From assembly GCA_910585465.1 (NCBI GenBank), contig CAJUEW010000017.1:12854-76853 (forward strand): DNA of 64,000 nucleotides, in the 5' to 3' direction. The notes under the pieces are model-generated. The model ran no database searches. It saw only the letters and a list, made by a program, of their open reading frames with translations, and was not told the DNA's origin. Source of the DNA: an uncultured Lachnospiraceae bacterium. Its GTDB lineage: Bacteria > Bacillota > Clostridia > Lachnospirales > Lachnospiraceae. Numbering within the stretch: position 1 is the stretch's first letter; each line of letters begins with the position of its first letter. Both the position numbers and the translations under genes were made by a program. Positions 33,983-42,226 of this stretch are shown piece after piece.

Positions 33983-35629
33983 TCACTGCTGTAATATGGT
34001 TACAATACTGGGTATTAACTGTTTCTTTCTGGATACCAGTCCCTTCAATATAATATCTTCCATATCCTCGGGAAGCTGGAAGGCGCTCCTTGCCACTTCC
34101 TTTGCCTTTTCGCCAAAGCAGAGAAGCTCTGTGTCCTCCTTTACAATGTTCGTAAGCATGATATAGCACATCTCCACATCCAGAGAATCAAATTTCTTAT
34201 TCAGATACGGTATCAGCTTCTCCTTAACCTCCGACAGCTCAATCGTATTCATGCTGTTGATCTGGGAGACAATAAAGGAATGCTCATTAACCTGGAATTT
34301 CTTGCGATCCTGATTGAAGATTTCCTTTGCGGTTCTGGAGCTCATATCGCTGCCTGCGCTGAACATATCAATCGCAAATTCTTCTATTTCCACCCCGCAG
34401 ATTTCAGAGAGACGTCTTGCTGCCGCCTGATCCACAGCCGTGCAGGTTGGTGAGCGGAACATAAGCGTATCTGAAATGATGGCCGCCATCAGAAGCCCCG
34501 CGATACCCTTGGGAATGTCCACGCCGCTCTCCCGGTACATTTGATAAATAATCGTGGCTGTGCAGCCCAGAGGCTGGTTCCGGAAGAATACGGGTTCCAG
34601 TGTTTCTAAGGTTCCGATTCTGTGGTGGTCGATGATCTCCAGAATATCCGCATAATTAATACCGTCCACAGTCTGGCTCGCTTCATTGTGGTCTACCAGA
34701 ATCACCTGTTTTCTGCGCAGATTCAACAGATTTCGTCTGGATATCATGCCGATATAATTGCCCTCCAAATCCAAAATCGGAAAATCCCGGTAACGCTTCT
34801 GTCCCATAATCCCCTTGATATCTTCCGTTTTCTCAGTCACTTTGAAGGTAATCAGTCCTTCCTTCTTCATAAAATGAGAAATCGGCATACTCTGATTGAT
34901 CATGCGGGCAACCGTAAAGGTGTCGTGAGGAGTTACAATAATACTGCAGTTATGCTCCTGTGCCAGCTTCCGTATGGTCTGGGATACCTTTGCTCCCATA
35001 CACACAACAATGCATGCCGCATTCATCTCAATGGCACAAAGCTGGGATTCATAACGGTTTCCCAGAATTACCATATCCCCCTCATGGATATAATCCTCCA
35101 TTACATCCGGATTGGCCGCCGCAATTACGACTTCTCCTTTTGTATAGACTGCCGACTCATCCCCAATCAGCATGTCCGCATCCAGTGTCTCCAAAATATT
35201 TCTGTAAGGAGTCTGCGCCACAGAAAGAATACAGTTGTCATAGACATCCATATAGGCATTGGCAATATCCCCTATAGTAATCAGGCCCTGAAGCCTTTGA
35301 TTATCTGTAATCGGAAGGGTCACTACCCCCAGCGCCCTCATCATATTCCATGCTTTTTTCAGTGAAATCTGCCCGGATACCCCCTGTGTCTTACGTATCT
35401 CAATATCTCTTATATCTGTCATCACATCGCCCACATATTTAGGCGCGGATACCTGAAAGAAATTTAATACATACTGTGTCTCCTGATTAATCTGCCCCGC
35501 ACGGGCCGCACAATATCCGCCTCCGTGCAAAATATTCTTCAACTCCGCATACGCAATAGCAGAACAGATAGAATCCGTATCCGGATTTTTATGCCCAATC
35601 ACATATACAGGCGCTGCATTTGATGCCAT
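33983..35629 (-). CDS. ppaC: Manganese-dependent inorganic pyrophosphatase with CBS and DRTGG domains
   Basis: The 548-residue family II pyrophosphatase has an N-terminal DHH part beginning Gly-His-Lys-Asn-Pro-Asp-Thr-Asp-Ser. A large insert of about 240 residues has two CBS repeats and a DRTGG domain, then Asp-His-His-Arg and a DHHA2 C-terminus follow. The CBS pair of such enzymes binds AMP, ADP or diadenosine polyphosphates and adjusts activity. The enzyme hydrolyses pyrophosphate in the cytosol. It is transcribed alone from its own promoter. Confidence 0.95.
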   Translation of the reverse strand: MASNAAPVYVIGHKNPDTDSICSAIAYAELKNILHGGGYCAARAGQINQETQYVLNFFQVSAPKYVGDVMTDIRDIEIRKTQGVSGQISLKKAWNMMRALGVVTLPITDNQRLQGLITIGDIANAYMDVYDNCILSVAQTPYRNILETLDADMLIGDESAVYTKGEVVIAAANPDVMEDYIHEGDMVILGNRYESQLCAIEMNAACIVVCMGAKVSQTIRKLAQEHNCSIIVTPHDTFTVARMINQSMPISHFMKKEGLITFKVTEKTEDIKGIMGQKRYRDFPILDLEGNYIGMISRRNLLNLRRKQVILVDHNEASQTVDGINYADILEIIDHHRIGTLETLEPVFFRNQPLGCTATIIYQMYRESGVDIPKGIAGLLMAAIISDTLMFRSPTCTAVDQAAARRLSEICGVEIEEFAIDMFSAGSDMSSRTAKEIFNQDRKKFQVNEHSFIVSQINSMNTIELSEVKEKLIPYLNKKFDSLDVEMCYIMLTNIVKEDTELLCFGEKAKEVARSAFQLPEDMEDIILKGLVSRKKQLIPSIVTILQQ

Positions 35630-35659
35630 AAGCTTCTTTCTCCTCTCATTTCCTTCCTT

Positions 35660-35688
35660 ATTTTAACACTTATCATTTGTATTTACAA
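35660..35688 (-). promoter_or_regulatory. Promoter of ppaC
   Basis: Minus-strand -35 TTGTAA (35683-35688), 17-base spacer, -10 TAAAAT (35660-35665), 30 bases before the start. Confidence 0.55.
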
Positions 35689-35875
35689 CTGCTGACATCC
35701 ATGTGTCTTTATAATTTTTATTTGTTTTGCACATAGATTTTGTTTTTTCGTCACTTAATTTGTGTATTTTCACAATAATTTAAGAATTTGTTCATATTCT
35801 ATCCACATTTTGTTGTTATTATATAAACAGATTGAATAGTTCATTGATGGCTTATAGATAAATTTTTTCATAATA

Positions 35876-35900
35876 GCCCCGGCATCCGTATTGCCGGGGC
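35876..35900 (-). terminator. GC-rich hairpin downstream of the alarmone synthetase gene
   Basis: A perfect nine-base stem (35876-35884 with 35892-35900) in an AT-rich region. The T run on the minus strand is poor; it is probably a back-up terminator. Confidence 0.5.
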
Positions 35901-35960
35901 ACTCCTCATGTCCACATTCGATATAAGGCAGAAATATATCTCAGACTTCCCCTCATATCA

Positions 35961-35985
35961 TAAAAGCTGCCGCCTGTCAGGCAGC
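35961..35985 (-). terminator. Terminator of the alarmone synthetase gene
   Basis: A six-base GC stem (35966-35971 with 35980-35985) followed on the minus strand by TTTTA starts eight bases past the stop. Confidence 0.6.
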
Positions 35986-35993
35986 AGCCCTCT

Positions 35994-36647
35994 CTATTCT
36001 CCGTCCATCCTCTTCATCGCTTCATTCAGTGACATCATCTTTGCGTCCAGCTTAGATATAATGGATGAACACTCCTGCAGTTCACGGGCAAAGTATCCCG
36101 GTGCATTTCCTTCATACTTATAGTAAATCTTATGCTCCAGGCTCGCCCAGAAATCCATCGCCATTGTCCGAATCTGAACCTCCACTTTTGTGGGAATCAC
36201 CGCGTCTGCCAGAGCCACCTGAATAGACAGCAGCATATGGTAGCTTTTATAGCCGCTCTCCTTTGGATGGCTGATATAGTCCTTTATGCTGATGACCGAC
36301 AGATTATCCTGCTTTGCAATCACATCTGCCAGAAAATAAATTTCCGAGAAAAAAGAGCAGGTAATACGGATACCTGCAATATCATTGACACACTCCACCA
36401 TATCGTCAATATTGATGCCGCGTCCATGCTTCCGAAGCTTCTTCATAATGCTCTCCGGAGTTTTTATCCGGGTTTTTACATATTCAATCGGGTTATATGA
36501 ATATACATGACTAAGCTCATTGTTCAGAACCTCAATCCTGCTCTTCATCTGAATCAGTGCCGACTCATAAATAAACATCGCCGTCTCAAAGCTGTCCTTC
36601 CTGGAACGTTCGCGGACATATTCCTGAATCGTCATCTCTACTGCCAT
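35994..36647 (-). CDS. Small alarmone synthetase (RelA/SpoT synthetase domain, RelQ-like)
   Basis: At 217 residues it holds only the (p)ppGpp synthetase domain, with no hydrolase or TGS/ACT parts, as in RelQ/YjbM proteins. Visible motifs are Asp-Ile-Ala-Gly-Ile-Arg-Ile-Thr-Cys, Gly-Tyr-Lys-Ser-Tyr-His and Val-Glu-Val-Gln-Ile-Arg-Thr-Met-Ala-Met-Asp-Phe-Trp-Ala. It would make alarmones from ATP and GDP/GTP under stress. It stands alone on the minus strand. Confidence 0.9.
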   Translation of the reverse strand: MAVEMTIQEYVRERSRKDSFETAMFIYESALIQMKSRIEVLNNELSHVYSYNPIEYVKTRIKTPESIMKKLRKHGRGINIDDMVECVNDIAGIRITCSFFSEIYFLADVIAKQDNLSVISIKDYISHPKESGYKSYHMLLSIQVALADAVIPTKVEVQIRTMAMDFWASLEHKIYYKYEGNAPGYFARELQECSSIISKLDAKMMSLNEAMKRMDGE

Positions 36648-36811
36648 TACTTATTACTCTCCCTTAAAGCATTGCTCTATACTTCTCAGTGCCGCTTATT
36701 GCCTACAGGTCATTATACCACAGCAGTTATGCAAAATCTGTAAAAAATACCAGATAACTTATAAAACTTTTTGTCTTTTACTGTATCTTTTATAAGTTGT
36801 ACTTATATCAA

Positions 36812-37636
36812 TTAATAATCATCCATAAAATGATGATGTTCGTTCCCTTTATGATAGCTGATAATCGTATTCAGATTCACATTTTCCACGCTTCGGAAAA
36901 TATTTTTCTCAATGACCGGACTAATCTTCCGGAAACGGGCAATCAGCTCTTTCATTTCCTGGCGCTTGGAATAGTTTGCCCCATGCTCATCTGTCTCATA
37001 GGCTTCGGTAAACCGGCATGCGCACTGCAGGAAATGCAGCTTATGATAATGCGTCCAGTCCAGAATGTTTTCTTCGTGTATCAAATACATAGGACGAATC
37101 AGTTCCATTCCCTCAAAATTCGTGCTGTGAAGCTTCGGCATCATAGTCTGCATTTGCCCGCCATACAGCATTCCCATCAGAATCGTCTCTATCACATCAT
37201 CAAAATGATGTCCCAGAGCAATTTTATTACAGCCCAGCTTTTTTGCATGGGCGTAGAGAAACCCCCGGCGCATCCGTGCGCAGAGATAACATGGATTCTC
37301 CCTGATATCCACTACCACGTTAAAAATATCCGACTCGAAAATAGTGACAGGGATATTCAAAAGCTCCGCATTATCTTCAATTCTCCGGCGGTTGGCCGGA
37401 TGATAACCCGGATCCATCACAAGAAATACCAGATCAAACGGAAACTTTCCATGTCTTTGAAGCTCCTGCAGAAGCTTTGCCATCAGCATGGAATCCTTCC
37501 CTCCTGAGATACAGACTGCTATCCTGTCTCCCTCCTGAATCATGTCATAGTCCTGGATTCCGCGGATAAACGGCCGCCATAGCTCTTTGCGGTATTTTTT
37601 TATAATACTTCGTTCAATTTCCCTGTAACGCTCCAA
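36812..37636 (-). CDS. PP-loop ATPase of the TtcA (tRNA 2-thiocytidine) family
   Basis: The 274-residue protein starts at a TTG seven bases after an AAGGAG site. It has the PP-loop Ser-Gly-Gly-Lys-Asp-Ser (about 43-48) and the Cys-Tyr-Leu-Cys-Ala-Arg-Met-Arg-Arg-Gly pair used to bind an iron-sulfur cluster. It also has Gly-His-His-Phe-Asp-Asp and a third Cys region (Leu-Gln-Cys-Ala-Cys-Arg-Phe). TtcA-type proteins thiolate C32 of some tRNAs; clostridial relatives may have other sulfur-transfer roles. The 160-base upstream gap to the next gene is AT-rich. Confidence 0.85.
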   Translation of the reverse strand: MERYREIERSIIKKYRKELWRPFIRGIQDYDMIQEGDRIAVCISGGKDSMLMAKLLQELQRHGKFPFDLVFLVMDPGYHPANRRRIEDNAELLNIPVTIFESDIFNVVVDIRENPCYLCARMRRGFLYAHAKKLGCNKIALGHHFDDVIETILMGMLYGGQMQTMMPKLHSTNFEGMELIRPMYLIHEENILDWTHYHKLHFLQCACRFTEAYETDEHGANYSKRQEMKELIARFRKISPVIEKNIFRSVENVNLNTIISYHKGNEHHHFMDDY

Positions 37637-37741
37637 TTATAACTCCTTATTTTCCTTCGCTGCCTCTTTACTTTCCCGGAGGAAGTCGATATACTAAGGA
37701 ACATAGAAAATACCGCCAGATTAATTTACAGGAGGTTTTCC

Positions 37742-38008
37742 ATGTTCCGTGTATGGGGAAAGATCTTTAAAAATAATAATATGCTGAAGGATATCACTAT
37801 CTGCGACAATACATCCGACACTCGGACCCATAAAGTATTTCATGCGCTGGAGGAGGTTTGCTATACCTTTGACTTAAGCAAGCCTATCTGGCTGGATTCC
37901 AATATACGGGAATTTCAGCGCCATGCAAAAACACGGTTTTATCAGGACAGCTTTGTCGATGATATCTATTTCGATTTTCTGGAATTTCATGTTATTGAAG
38001 AGGACTGA
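37742..38008 (+). CDS. Conserved hypothetical small protein
   Basis: The 88-residue protein follows a perfect AGGAGG site and is rich in aromatic and acidic residues, with no membrane segment or known motif recognised (start Met-Phe-Arg-Val-Trp-Gly-Lys-Ile-Phe-Lys, end Phe-His-Val-Ile-Glu-Glu-Asp). It looks like a Lachnospiraceae-specific cytosolic family. Its stop abuts that of the converging DUF1002 gene with no base between. Confidence 0.7.
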   Translation: MFRVWGKIFKNNNMLKDITICDNTSDTRTHKVFHALEEVCYTFDLSKPIWLDSNIREFQRHAKTRFYQDSFVDDIYFDFLEFHVIEED

Positions 38009-38881
38009 TTACTTTGCCATAAAGCCCTGAATCAGCTCCCATATGGATGAGACAAAACGGGTAATAAAATTTCCCACCTTCTCTTTATCCAGCTTGATTC
38101 CAAGGGAATCCAGCTTGTCATACAGCTCCTTTGCCTGACTCACCAGCTTACCCGCATCAATATCCAGCTTGTTCAGCTTCAGCAGAAGATCCACAACCTG
38201 GGACACCTGTTCATCAGTCAGAACAAGCTGCATCTCCTCGGATGCCTGGCGAACCAGAGAGGAAAGTTTATTCGGATCATCCAGCCCTCTCTCGGCAATC
38301 TGCTGCTTTAAATATGCAATCAAATCGGATATCTGCTCTGAATCCAATTCGCTCATCAGTTCACCGGTCAGTATCAGTTCATCAGTCGCCACCTCAAAGG
38401 CAGTGCTGCTAACCTCCTCCCCGCTGTAAGCCTCGTATGCTTTCAGGGCTCCAATCAGGGCCGCAGTCCCGCTGATGGAACTGGGAGCAGCCACAATCAC
38501 CTTTGCATCCTCCACCCCGGCTGTCAGAAGTGCGTTCCGGTACATGGCAATCGTACAATAATTAATATTATGGGTCTCCACACTTAAGCCTGCTCCGCTT
38601 TCCTGCGGAATCAAAAGAACCGAAGACAGGGAATGTGTCCCTACCACCGATGCTCCCAGCGACTCATCCAGATACTGATGCTCCATATCATTGGTAATAT
38701 AAATTGTCTGATAAGATGCTGCCTCCGCTTCGCTGATTCCCATCTCCGAGAATACGGCTGCTCTCTGGGAATCGTTCAGGTCTGCTCCAAGGGCAAGCAC
38801 CGGGGAGCCTGAAGCATTTACCCGAAGTCCCCCTATGGTTAATATTCCTATCATCAGCATCAGTGAGAACCATTTTTTCAT
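38009..38881 (-). CDS. Exported DUF1002 protein
   Basis: The protein has 290 residues from the ATG ending at 38881 (AGGAGGG site); a longer frame would overlap the upstream gene. A signal peptide is followed by the DUF1002 marks: Leu-Gly-Ala-Asp-Leu-Asn-Asp-Ser-Gln-Arg, Tyr-Ile-Thr-Asn-Asp-Met-Glu-His and Ala-Ala-Pro-Ser-Ser-Ile-Ser-Gly-Thr-Ala-Ala-Leu. The C-terminus is helical. Function is not established. It starts two bases after the hydrolase gene ends, so they form an operon. Confidence 0.85.
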   Translation of the reverse strand: MKKWFSLMLMIGILTIGGLRVNASGSPVLALGADLNDSQRAAVFSEMGISEAEAASYQTIYITNDMEHQYLDESLGASVVGTHSLSSVLLIPQESGAGLSVETHNINYCTIAMYRNALLTAGVEDAKVIVAAPSSISGTAALIGALKAYEAYSGEEVSSTAFEVATDELILTGELMSELDSEQISDLIAYLKQQIAERGLDDPNKLSSLVRQASEEMQLVLTDEQVSQVVDLLLKLNKLDIDAGKLVSQAKELYDKLDSLGIKLDKEKVGNFITRFVSSIWELIQGFMAK

Positions 38882-38883
38882 TC

Positions 38884-39834
38884 TTATTCCCTCCTGTTTT
38901 CCTCTTTCAGAATGGTACTGCACCACCTCAGTATATCTTTAAATACCTGATCCTTATCCAGATCATGAATCAGCTCATGACGATTTTCCGGATACAGACG
39001 ACAAGTAATATTTTTCATTCCGATTTTTTTCAGCATTGCTTCAAACCGGCGAACTCCCTTTCCGTTTTCCCCAACCGGGTCCTGATCACCGGACAAAACC
39101 AGCAGAGGAAGCTTCTTCGGCATCCTTGCTGCCCTTTTAGGGTCAATAACCTCCTCAATCGTCCGGAGCAATGCTTCAAATGCATTCAATGTAAATTGAT
39201 AATTCATCTTCTTATCCTGCAGCGCATGAATCATCACCTGCGGGTCCCGGCTCATCCAACTTCCTGTATGAGCATTATCCGGATATCTTTTTGCGAAACC
39301 GCTGCAAGTCATATTGTTTAATATGGAGCTGTGTCCTTTAGAGCCTCTGCGGAGCATACTTCCATAGGTCAATGCCAGGCCGGCCCTTACCAGAGCCGCC
39401 GGCTGGTGTCCGGTGCCCATAATCACCGCTCCATCTACCCGTTCTCCATGGTAGATCAGGTACCGCCTGACCAGATAAGAACCCATACTGTGCCCCAGCA
39501 TGATATAAGGAACCTGAGGGGCATAGGTTACTGCCATTTTCCGGATTTTTTCAATATCCTTCAGCCAGAGTACTGCTCCCTGCTCTCCCACATATCCCAG
39601 CTCCGATACATCATTCACCGAATCTCCGTGCCCAAGATGATCGTGGCCGACTACAAAATACCCGGCAGAAGCCATATACTGCGCCAGTTCCTCATAACGC
39701 TCTATATATTCCAGCATTCCATGTACCATCTGCAGAATGCCTCTGCTTTTCACCTCCGGATCATACCAGCGGTAACCATGTATCATATGAACATTATCTG
39801 TAGAATCCACGTAAAACTCTTCCCGTGTAATCAT
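38884..39834 (-). CDS. Alpha/beta hydrolase, monoacylglycerol-lipase-like
   Basis: The protein has 316 residues from the ATG ending at 39834 (AAGGTGGG site), with an alternative Met five codons upstream. The serine hydrolase elbow Gly-His-Ser-Met-Gly-Ser, the oxyanion region His-Gly-Met-Leu-Glu-Tyr, Asp in Gly-Asp-Gln-Asp-Pro-Val and a late His in Asn-Arg-His-Glu give a complete triad. Family members split lysophospholipids or monoacylglycerols. The partner DUF1002 gene lies two bases downstream. Confidence 0.88.
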   Translation of the reverse strand: MITREEFYVDSTDNVHMIHGYRWYDPEVKSRGILQMVHGMLEYIERYEELAQYMASAGYFVVGHDHLGHGDSVNDVSELGYVGEQGAVLWLKDIEKIRKMAVTYAPQVPYIMLGHSMGSYLVRRYLIYHGERVDGAVIMGTGHQPAALVRAGLALTYGSMLRRGSKGHSSILNNMTCSGFAKRYPDNAHTGSWMSRDPQVMIHALQDKKMNYQFTLNAFEALLRTIEEVIDPKRAARMPKKLPLLVLSGDQDPVGENGKGVRRFEAMLKKIGMKNITCRLYPENRHELIHDLDKDQVFKDILRWCSTILKEENRRE

Positions 39835-39950
39835 AAAACCCACCTTCATTTTCTTCTATATATTTTTCTTCCGAAGTATATCATAGAATTTTATCATAAG
39901 GTGGGAATTCACAAAATTTTAAGGATTCTTTAGATTCATAAAGAAAAAGG

Positions 39951-39985
39951 AAAAGCTCCTATACCGCTGCGCCAGTGACAGGAGC
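39951..39985 (-). terminator. Terminator after aspartate kinase
   Basis: A six-base GCTCCT/AGGAGC stem (39955-39960 with 39980-39985) followed by TTTT on the minus strand, eight bases past the stop. Confidence 0.6.
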
Positions 39986-39993
39986 CCGTTCCC

Positions 39994-41313
39994 TTATAGC
40001 TGTGTCGTAATAAAAATATCATAGATTGCTTTGATCGCCTTCTCAAAGTCCTCATTCCTGACTCCCACAATAATATTCCATTCGCTGGAGCCCTGATCAA
40101 TCATCTTTACATTGACATTTGCATGGGCCAGAGCAGAAAATATCCGTCCTGCAGTCCCCCGGTTGGCTCTCATGGCACGTCCGACTACCGCAATCAGCGC
40201 CAAATCCCCTTCTACCTCCAGATAGTCCGGATTCACCGCCCTCTGAATGCCAGCCAGCACCTTCTGTTCATGCTCTTCAAACTCATCCTGGTGAACTACA
40301 ATACTCATAGTGTCAATACCTGAAGGGATATGCTCAAAAGAAATTCCCTGTTTCTCAAACTCCTCCAGCACCCGGCGTCCAAATCCAATCTCCGAATTCA
40401 TCATATCCTTCTCAATGTTGACAGTAACAAAGCCCTTCTTGCCCGCAATACCGGTAATTGTAAATTTCGGTTTATGGCAGGTGCTTGCCACGATCATCGT
40501 TCCGCTGTCTTCCGGACGGTTCGTGTTGCGGATATTAATAGGAATGCCTGCCTTACGCACCGGAAAAATAGCCTCCTCATGCAGAACCGTTGCCCCCATA
40601 TAGGACAGCTCCCGAAGCTCCCGGTAAGTAATCGTGTCTATCACCTCCGGTTCCGGAATCAGTCTGGGATCTGTCACCAGAAAGCCGGATACATCCGTCC
40701 AGTTCTCATACAGATCTGCTCCCACTGCCTTGGCCACAATGGAGCCTGTAATATCAGACCCTCCTCTGGAAAAGGTCTTGATTCTGCCGTCCTCATAAGC
40801 TCCATAGAAGCCGGGAACGACTGCACACGGCATATCCGCCAGCCTTCCTCCCAGAAGCCTATCCGTTGTATCTATGTCAAAGCTTCCATCTTCCGAAAAA
40901 CGGATCACCTCTGCTGCGTCCACAAAAGGATAATTGATATATGCAGCCATAATGATGCCATTCAAATATTCTCCTCTGGATGCGGCATAATCGCTTCCCG
41001 CCTTGCCTGCAAAATTTTCTGCAATGACTTCAAATTCTTTGTCAAGAGAAAGCTTCAGATTCAGCCCTCCGATAATCTCATTGTAACGTGCTTTAATCTG
41101 CTTCAGCATTCCGCTGAAATCCTCGCCGTTTGCAGCAGAATAGTAGCACTGATACAGCATATCCGTCACCTTGGTATCTCCTCCAAAACGTTTGCCGGGC
41201 GCCGAAGGAACTACATAGCGGCGGTCTTCATCTGCAAGGATAATTTTTCCTACCTTTTGAAACTGCTCCGCGCTTGCCAGAGAGCTTCCTCCAAATTTGA
41301 CAACCTTCTTCAT
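39994..41313 (-). CDS. lysC: Aspartate kinase
   Basis: The protein has 439 residues from the ATG ending at 41313 (GAGGAG site; a GTG one codon earlier is less likely). It starts with Val-Val-Lys-Phe-Gly-Gly-Ser-Ser and has the kinase motif Phe-Ser-Arg-Gly-Gly-Ser-Asp-Ile-Thr-Gly. Two ACT domains are in the last 140 residues. It phosphorylates aspartate at the start of lysine, threonine and methionine synthesis and is probably feedback-controlled through the ACT domains. It is transcribed alone. No lysine riboswitch was seen upstream. Confidence 0.93.
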   Translation of the reverse strand: MKKVVKFGGSSLASAEQFQKVGKIILADEDRRYVVPSAPGKRFGGDTKVTDMLYQCYYSAANGEDFSGMLKQIKARYNEIIGGLNLKLSLDKEFEVIAENFAGKAGSDYAASRGEYLNGIIMAAYINYPFVDAAEVIRFSEDGSFDIDTTDRLLGGRLADMPCAVVPGFYGAYEDGRIKTFSRGGSDITGSIVAKAVGADLYENWTDVSGFLVTDPRLIPEPEVIDTITYRELRELSYMGATVLHEEAIFPVRKAGIPINIRNTNRPEDSGTMIVASTCHKPKFTITGIAGKKGFVTVNIEKDMMNSEIGFGRRVLEEFEKQGISFEHIPSGIDTMSIVVHQDEFEEHEQKVLAGIQRAVNPDYLEVEGDLALIAVVGRAMRANRGTAGRIFSALAHANVNVKMIDQGSSEWNIIVGVRNEDFEKAIKAIYDIFITTQL

Positions 41314-41349
41314 CACTTTATCTCCTCGTTTTAAAAAAGACTAGTATTG

Positions 41350-41378
41350 ATTATAATTGGATTGCCCGGAGAAAACAA
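41350..41378 (-). promoter_or_regulatory. Promoter of aspartate kinase
   Basis: Minus-strand -35 TTGTTT (41373-41378), 17-base spacer, -10 TATAAT (41350-41355). Confidence 0.6.
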
Positions 41379-41453
41379 CTGTTTTTTGTAAAAAGTCTGA
41401 AAAACATCTATAAATAAAGACAGATAAAGCTCCTGGCATCTGTTTCCGGCCGC

Positions 41454-41496
41454 AAAAAAAGAGACCGCAAAATACCATTTTATGGCAGCGGCCTCT
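41454..41496 (-). terminator. Terminator of the arabinose operon
   Basis: A nine-base outer stem with one mismatch (41460-41468 with 41488-41496) plus inner pairing, ending in seven T residues on the minus strand, 16 bases past araD. Confidence 0.85.
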
Positions 41497-41511
41497 CTCT
41501 GATATAATCAA

Positions 41512-42213
41512 TTATTTTACATCCTGCCCATAATAAGCATTCGCTCCATGTTTACGGAAATAGTGTTTATCCTGAAGCTCCTGCGGAGCCGGCTGAATTC
41601 TCGCATTGATGATCTCGGCACGGTAAGCCATCTTGGCTACCTCCTCCAGCACCGCTGCATTGTGTACTGCTTCGCGAGGGTCCTTGCCCCATGCAAACGG
41701 CCCATGATTTTTACAGAGCACTGCCGGAACGGCCATCGGATCTTTGTCCCGTAATTTAAACAATTCCACAATCAGATGTCCTGTATTTTCTTCATAGGCG
41801 CCGTCAATTTCTTCCTTCGACAGACAGCGCGCACAGGGAATCTCGCCATACATATAGTCTGCATGGGTAGTTCCGTAGCACGGAATGTCTCTTCCTGCCT
41901 GCGCCCAGCTTGTTGCATAAGAGGAATGGGTATGTACGATTCCCCCGATCTCCGGAAACGCTTTGTAAAGCTCCAGATGTGTCGGTGTGTCAGAGGATGG
42001 CTTGTAATTTCCTTCCACCCGGTTGCCATTTAAGTCCATAACCACCATATCATCCCTTGTCATAGTCTCATATTCCACGCCGCTCGGTTTAATAACGAAC
42101 AGTCCGCTTTCGCGGTCGATCCCGCTGACATTTCCCCAGGTAAAGGTTACAAGCCCGTATTTTGGAAGCAGCATATTGGCTTCAAATACTTTCTGTTTTA
42201 ATTCCTCCAGCAT
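41512..42213 (-). CDS. araD: L-ribulose-5-phosphate 4-epimerase
   Basis: The 233-residue class II aldolase-fold epimerase has Thr-Trp-Gly-Asn-Val-Ser near residue 25, the zinc ligands His-Thr-His-Ser (about 95-98) and a third His in Lys-Asn-His-Gly-Pro-Phe. It converts L-ribulose-5-phosphate to D-xylulose-5-phosphate. It is the last gene of the arabinose operon, 13 bases after araA. Confidence 0.94.
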   Translation of the reverse strand: MLEELKQKVFEANMLLPKYGLVTFTWGNVSGIDRESGLFVIKPSGVEYETMTRDDMVVMDLNGNRVEGNYKPSSDTPTHLELYKAFPEIGGIVHTHSSYATSWAQAGRDIPCYGTTHADYMYGEIPCARCLSKEEIDGAYEENTGHLIVELFKLRDKDPMAVPAVLCKNHGPFAWGKDPREAVHNAAVLEEVAKMAYRAEIINARIQPAPQELQDKHYFRKHGANAYYGQDVK

Positions 42214-42226
42214 TCTTTAATCCCTC

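Larger units (their letters stand above)
35689..35993. other. AT-rich intergenic region with two hairpins
   Basis: This gap between ppaC and the alarmone synthetase gene contains the two hairpins listed separately and a long AT-rich stretch (35700-35870). I found no convincing frame, RNA gene or repeat in it. Confidence 0.5.

Noticed and set aside
40330..41334. A 334-codon plus-strand open frame
   Set aside because: Antisense of aspartate kinase; no ribosome site and no family resemblance.
41317..41453. Lysine riboswitch before aspartate kinase
   Set aside because: The leader is too short and lacks the conserved lysine-aptamer segments; only a promoter is visible.
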